NCBI GenBank assembly: GCA_021790055.1
Contig: JAJYIL010000138.1
Location: 1-7,537, forward strand
Origin: Bacteroidota bacterium
Lineage (GTDB): Bacteria; Bacteroidota; Ignavibacteria; Ignavibacteriales; Ignavibacteriaceae
Direction: 5' to 3'
Length of the DNA stretch: 7,537 nt
Shown piece after piece: positions 6,160 through 7,537 of the stretch. Position 1 is the stretch's first letter; the number at the start of each line of letters is the position of its first letter. The translations under genes and the position numbers were made by a program. The notes under the pieces were generated by a model. That model did not search any database and was not told the DNA's origin. It saw nothing but the letters and a program-made list of their open reading frames with translations.

Positions 6160-7537
6160 TATGCTACCTCCGTTTCGGTATTTCTTAATTTAGCAAGATA
6201 TGTAACGTTTGGTCTCGTGTTTAGTTCCTCCAAAACATAATATGCAAGTTCATGATTTCTATATTTATGAATGATAGAGTTCTTGTCGTTCTCATCGCCG
6301 AATATAATTGCATTAGTGTTGCAAGCATCCTGGCATGCAGTCGTAACGTCTGAGCCTTTGAATTCGCGGTGCTCATGTATTGCCTGGGAGCGCGCGTTCA
6401 TAATCCTCTGAATGCAAAACGTGCATTTCTCCATTACTCCTCGAGACCTTACTGTTACTTCCGGATTGTTTACCAAACTGAAAAGCTGGCTCTGCTGAAA
6501 ATGATCTCTAAAATGATCCCTAAAATTGAAGAAGTTGAATCTTCTAACTTTATAAGGACAGTTGTTTGAACAATATCTTGTACCGACGCAGCGGTTGTAT
6601 ATCATCTGGTTCAAACCGTCGGGGCTGTGGGTTGTTGCTGCAACCGGGCAAACATTTTCGCACGGCGCGTTGTCGCACTGCTGGCAAAGCATTAACTGGT
6701 TGCTCACAACAGGCTCTTCAATCGTACCGGAATAATAACGATCAACCCGTAGCCACTGCATTTCTCTGCTTACCAGTACCTGGTCTTTACCGACAATCGG
6801 AATATTGTTCTCAGAGACGCAAGCAATAACACAATCGCCGCAGCCGATGCATTTATTTAAATCGACTATCATCCCCCACTTCACTCCAGGATAAGGATGA
6901 TTATGGTATAATGATTCTTCTTCTTTAGGTCTGGGCGCGTTTAAGAAGTCAGGATTCTTCCGGTACTCCTCGACTGTACCTTCCTGAATTATTTTCCTTT
7001 TCTGTGCAGCGTTGGCTGTCAGCTTATTATCAAACAGATGATGTTCCATGGTAGATGCAAGCTTGTAGCTTCCATTACCTTTTGTAACGCTTGAAGCCTC
7101 ATAAATCCAAGGAGAATAGCCACCCTTTTCCGACATTAGCTTTCCGGCATCGAAGCCGACGCCGGTGCCTACAATGCCGACAACTTTTCTTCCAAAGCCA
7201 AGTTCAATGGTTACCGTGTTATCTGCAGCGCCAGGTTGAACAAAGGCAGGAATTTCTAATTTCCTATTACCGGTTTGAATAATGATAAAATCACCGTCGT
7301 CGACATTTAAGCTCTTAGCTGTTCTATCGGACACTGCAGCATAATTGTCCCATGTAATTTTTGAAACCGGGTGCGGTAATTCAAGCATCCAGCCATTATT
7401 CAAAAATTTTCCGTCGCCAGCCTGATAGCTTTCTCTTAATGCAACTACAAACCAGGAAGTAGATGACGGCGCTTTAGCTAAACTTTCGCCGGCAGTTTTA
7501 TCGAAGCTGCCTAATGCGGGCACACTCTCTTCAAATA
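6159..7537 (-). CDS. actB: Alternative complex III subunit ActB, C-terminal part (5' end beyond window)
   Basis: The frame stays open to the window edge, and the GTG at 7523 is an internal valine, so this is the C-terminal part of a protein usually near 1000 residues. Numbering from that valine: residues about 40-130 are the tail of the molybdopterin-oxidoreductase-like domain (the dinucleotide-binding barrel; ActB is known to lack the cofactor), and 215-405 is the iron-sulfur domain. Cluster cysteines are C225, C228, C231, C235 (CIGCGDC...C); C280, C283, C288, C292; C312, C318, C322 with T315 where a fourth cysteine would sit; and C367, C370, C397, C401. This matches the known ActB set of three [4Fe-4S] clusters and one [3Fe-4S] cluster, the threonine motif RCVGTRYC being typical of ActB. 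It passes electrons from quinol bound at ActC to the hemes. The pentaheme actA should lie upstream. The stop TAG overlaps the actC start by one base. Confidence 0.96.
   Translation of the reverse strand, partial: FEESVPALGSFDKTAGESLAKAPSSTSWFVVALRESYQAGDGKFLNNGWMLELPHPVSKITWDNYAAVSDRTAKSLNVDDGDFIIIQTGNRKLEIPAFVQPGAADNTVTIELGFGRKVVGIVGTGVGFDAGKLMSEKGGYSPWIYEASSVTKGNGSYKLASTMEHHLFDNKLTANAAQKRKIIQEGTVEEYRKNPDFLNAPRPKEEESLYHNHPYPGVKWGMIVDLNKCIGCGDCVIACVSENNIPIVGKDQVLVSREMQWLRVDRYYSGTIEEPVVSNQLMLCQQCDNAPCENVCPVAATTHSPDGLNQMIYNRCVGTRYCSNNCPYKVRRFNFFNFRDHFRDHFQQSQLFSLVNNPEVTVRSRGVMEKCTFCIQRIMNARSQAIHEHREFKGSDVTTACQDACNTNAIIFGDENDKNSIIHKYRNHELAYYVLEELNTRPNVTYLAKLRNTETEVA
6166..6171 (-). promoter_or_regulatory. 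Ribosome binding site of actC
   Basis: GGAGGT on the minus strand within the last codons of actB, with six bases between it and the GTG start of actC. It confirms the non-ATG start and, with the one-base TAGTG overlap, indicates coupled translation of ActB and ActC. Confidence 0.8.

Noticed and set aside
6566..6829. Plus-strand open frame of 87 codons opposite actB
   Set aside because: It is antisense to the ActB cysteine clusters, whose codon pattern creates the open frame; no recognisable protein features.
7521..7523. GTG as the start of a separate short iron-sulfur protein
   Set aside because: The frame is open through to the window edge with no stop, and the residues after it are the middle of the molybdopterin-like domain of ActB, so the true start is outside the window.
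6159..7537. Molybdenum-dependent oxidoreductase (polysulfide, tetrathionate or nitrite reductase type)
   Set aside because: The combination with ActC, DUF3341-type ActD, an ActE heme domain and ActF, and the Thr in the third cluster motif, identifies ACIII, in which this domain binds no molybdenum cofactor.

Overview
The window is one co-directional gene cluster on the minus strand encoding most of an alternative complex III (ACIII, the quinol:electron-acceptor oxidoreductase that replaces the bc1 complex), followed by genes for electron transfer and copper delivery to a terminal oxidase. In transcription order (high to low coordinates) it holds: actB (C-terminal part only, cut by the window edge), actC, a fused actD-actE, actF, a membrane-anchored monoheme cytochrome c with an unusual C-terminal extension, a SCO1/SenC-family copper chaperone, and the start of a second SCO paralogue that runs off position 1. 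The second SCO gene begins with TTG.

The likely source is an aerobic or facultatively aerobic bacterium of the Bacteroidota/Chlorobi/Ignavibacteria assemblage. The reasons are the single actB gene with an ActB-type Fe-S region, the actB-C-D-E-F order, the AT-rich (roughly 40% G+C by eye), lysine- and asparagine-rich coding style, and weak or absent Shine-Dalgarno sequences before several genes. An Ignavibacteria-like lineage fits best, but that is inference.

Layout: 7537-6159 actB (partial), overlapping actC (6159-4792) by one base in TAGTG; a 78-base AT-rich gap with an 11-bp direct repeat; actDE (4713-3538), overlapping actF (3551-2316) by 14 bases; 24 bases; cytochrome c (2291-1332); 11 bases; SCO-A (1320-493); a 102-base gap with a strong imperfect inverted repeat and a small palindrome; SCO-B (390 to beyond 1). 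No gene-free stretch exceeds about 100 bases, and I see no RNA genes, mobile elements or CRISPR arrays.

How the genes work together: ActC and ActF are the two NrfD/PsrC-like membrane subunits. ActC with the ActB iron-sulfur clusters should oxidise menaquinol and pass electrons towards c-type hemes. Those hemes are the ActE domain here and, presumably, the pentaheme ActA encoded upstream of the window. The extra cytochrome c is placed to receive electrons from ACIII and pass them to a heme-copper oxidase. The two SCO proteins suggest that CuA-oxidase genes lie just downstream of position 1. The system is a known type. The less ordinary points are the ActD-ActE fusion, the cytochrome's C-terminal extension and the diverged SCO pair.
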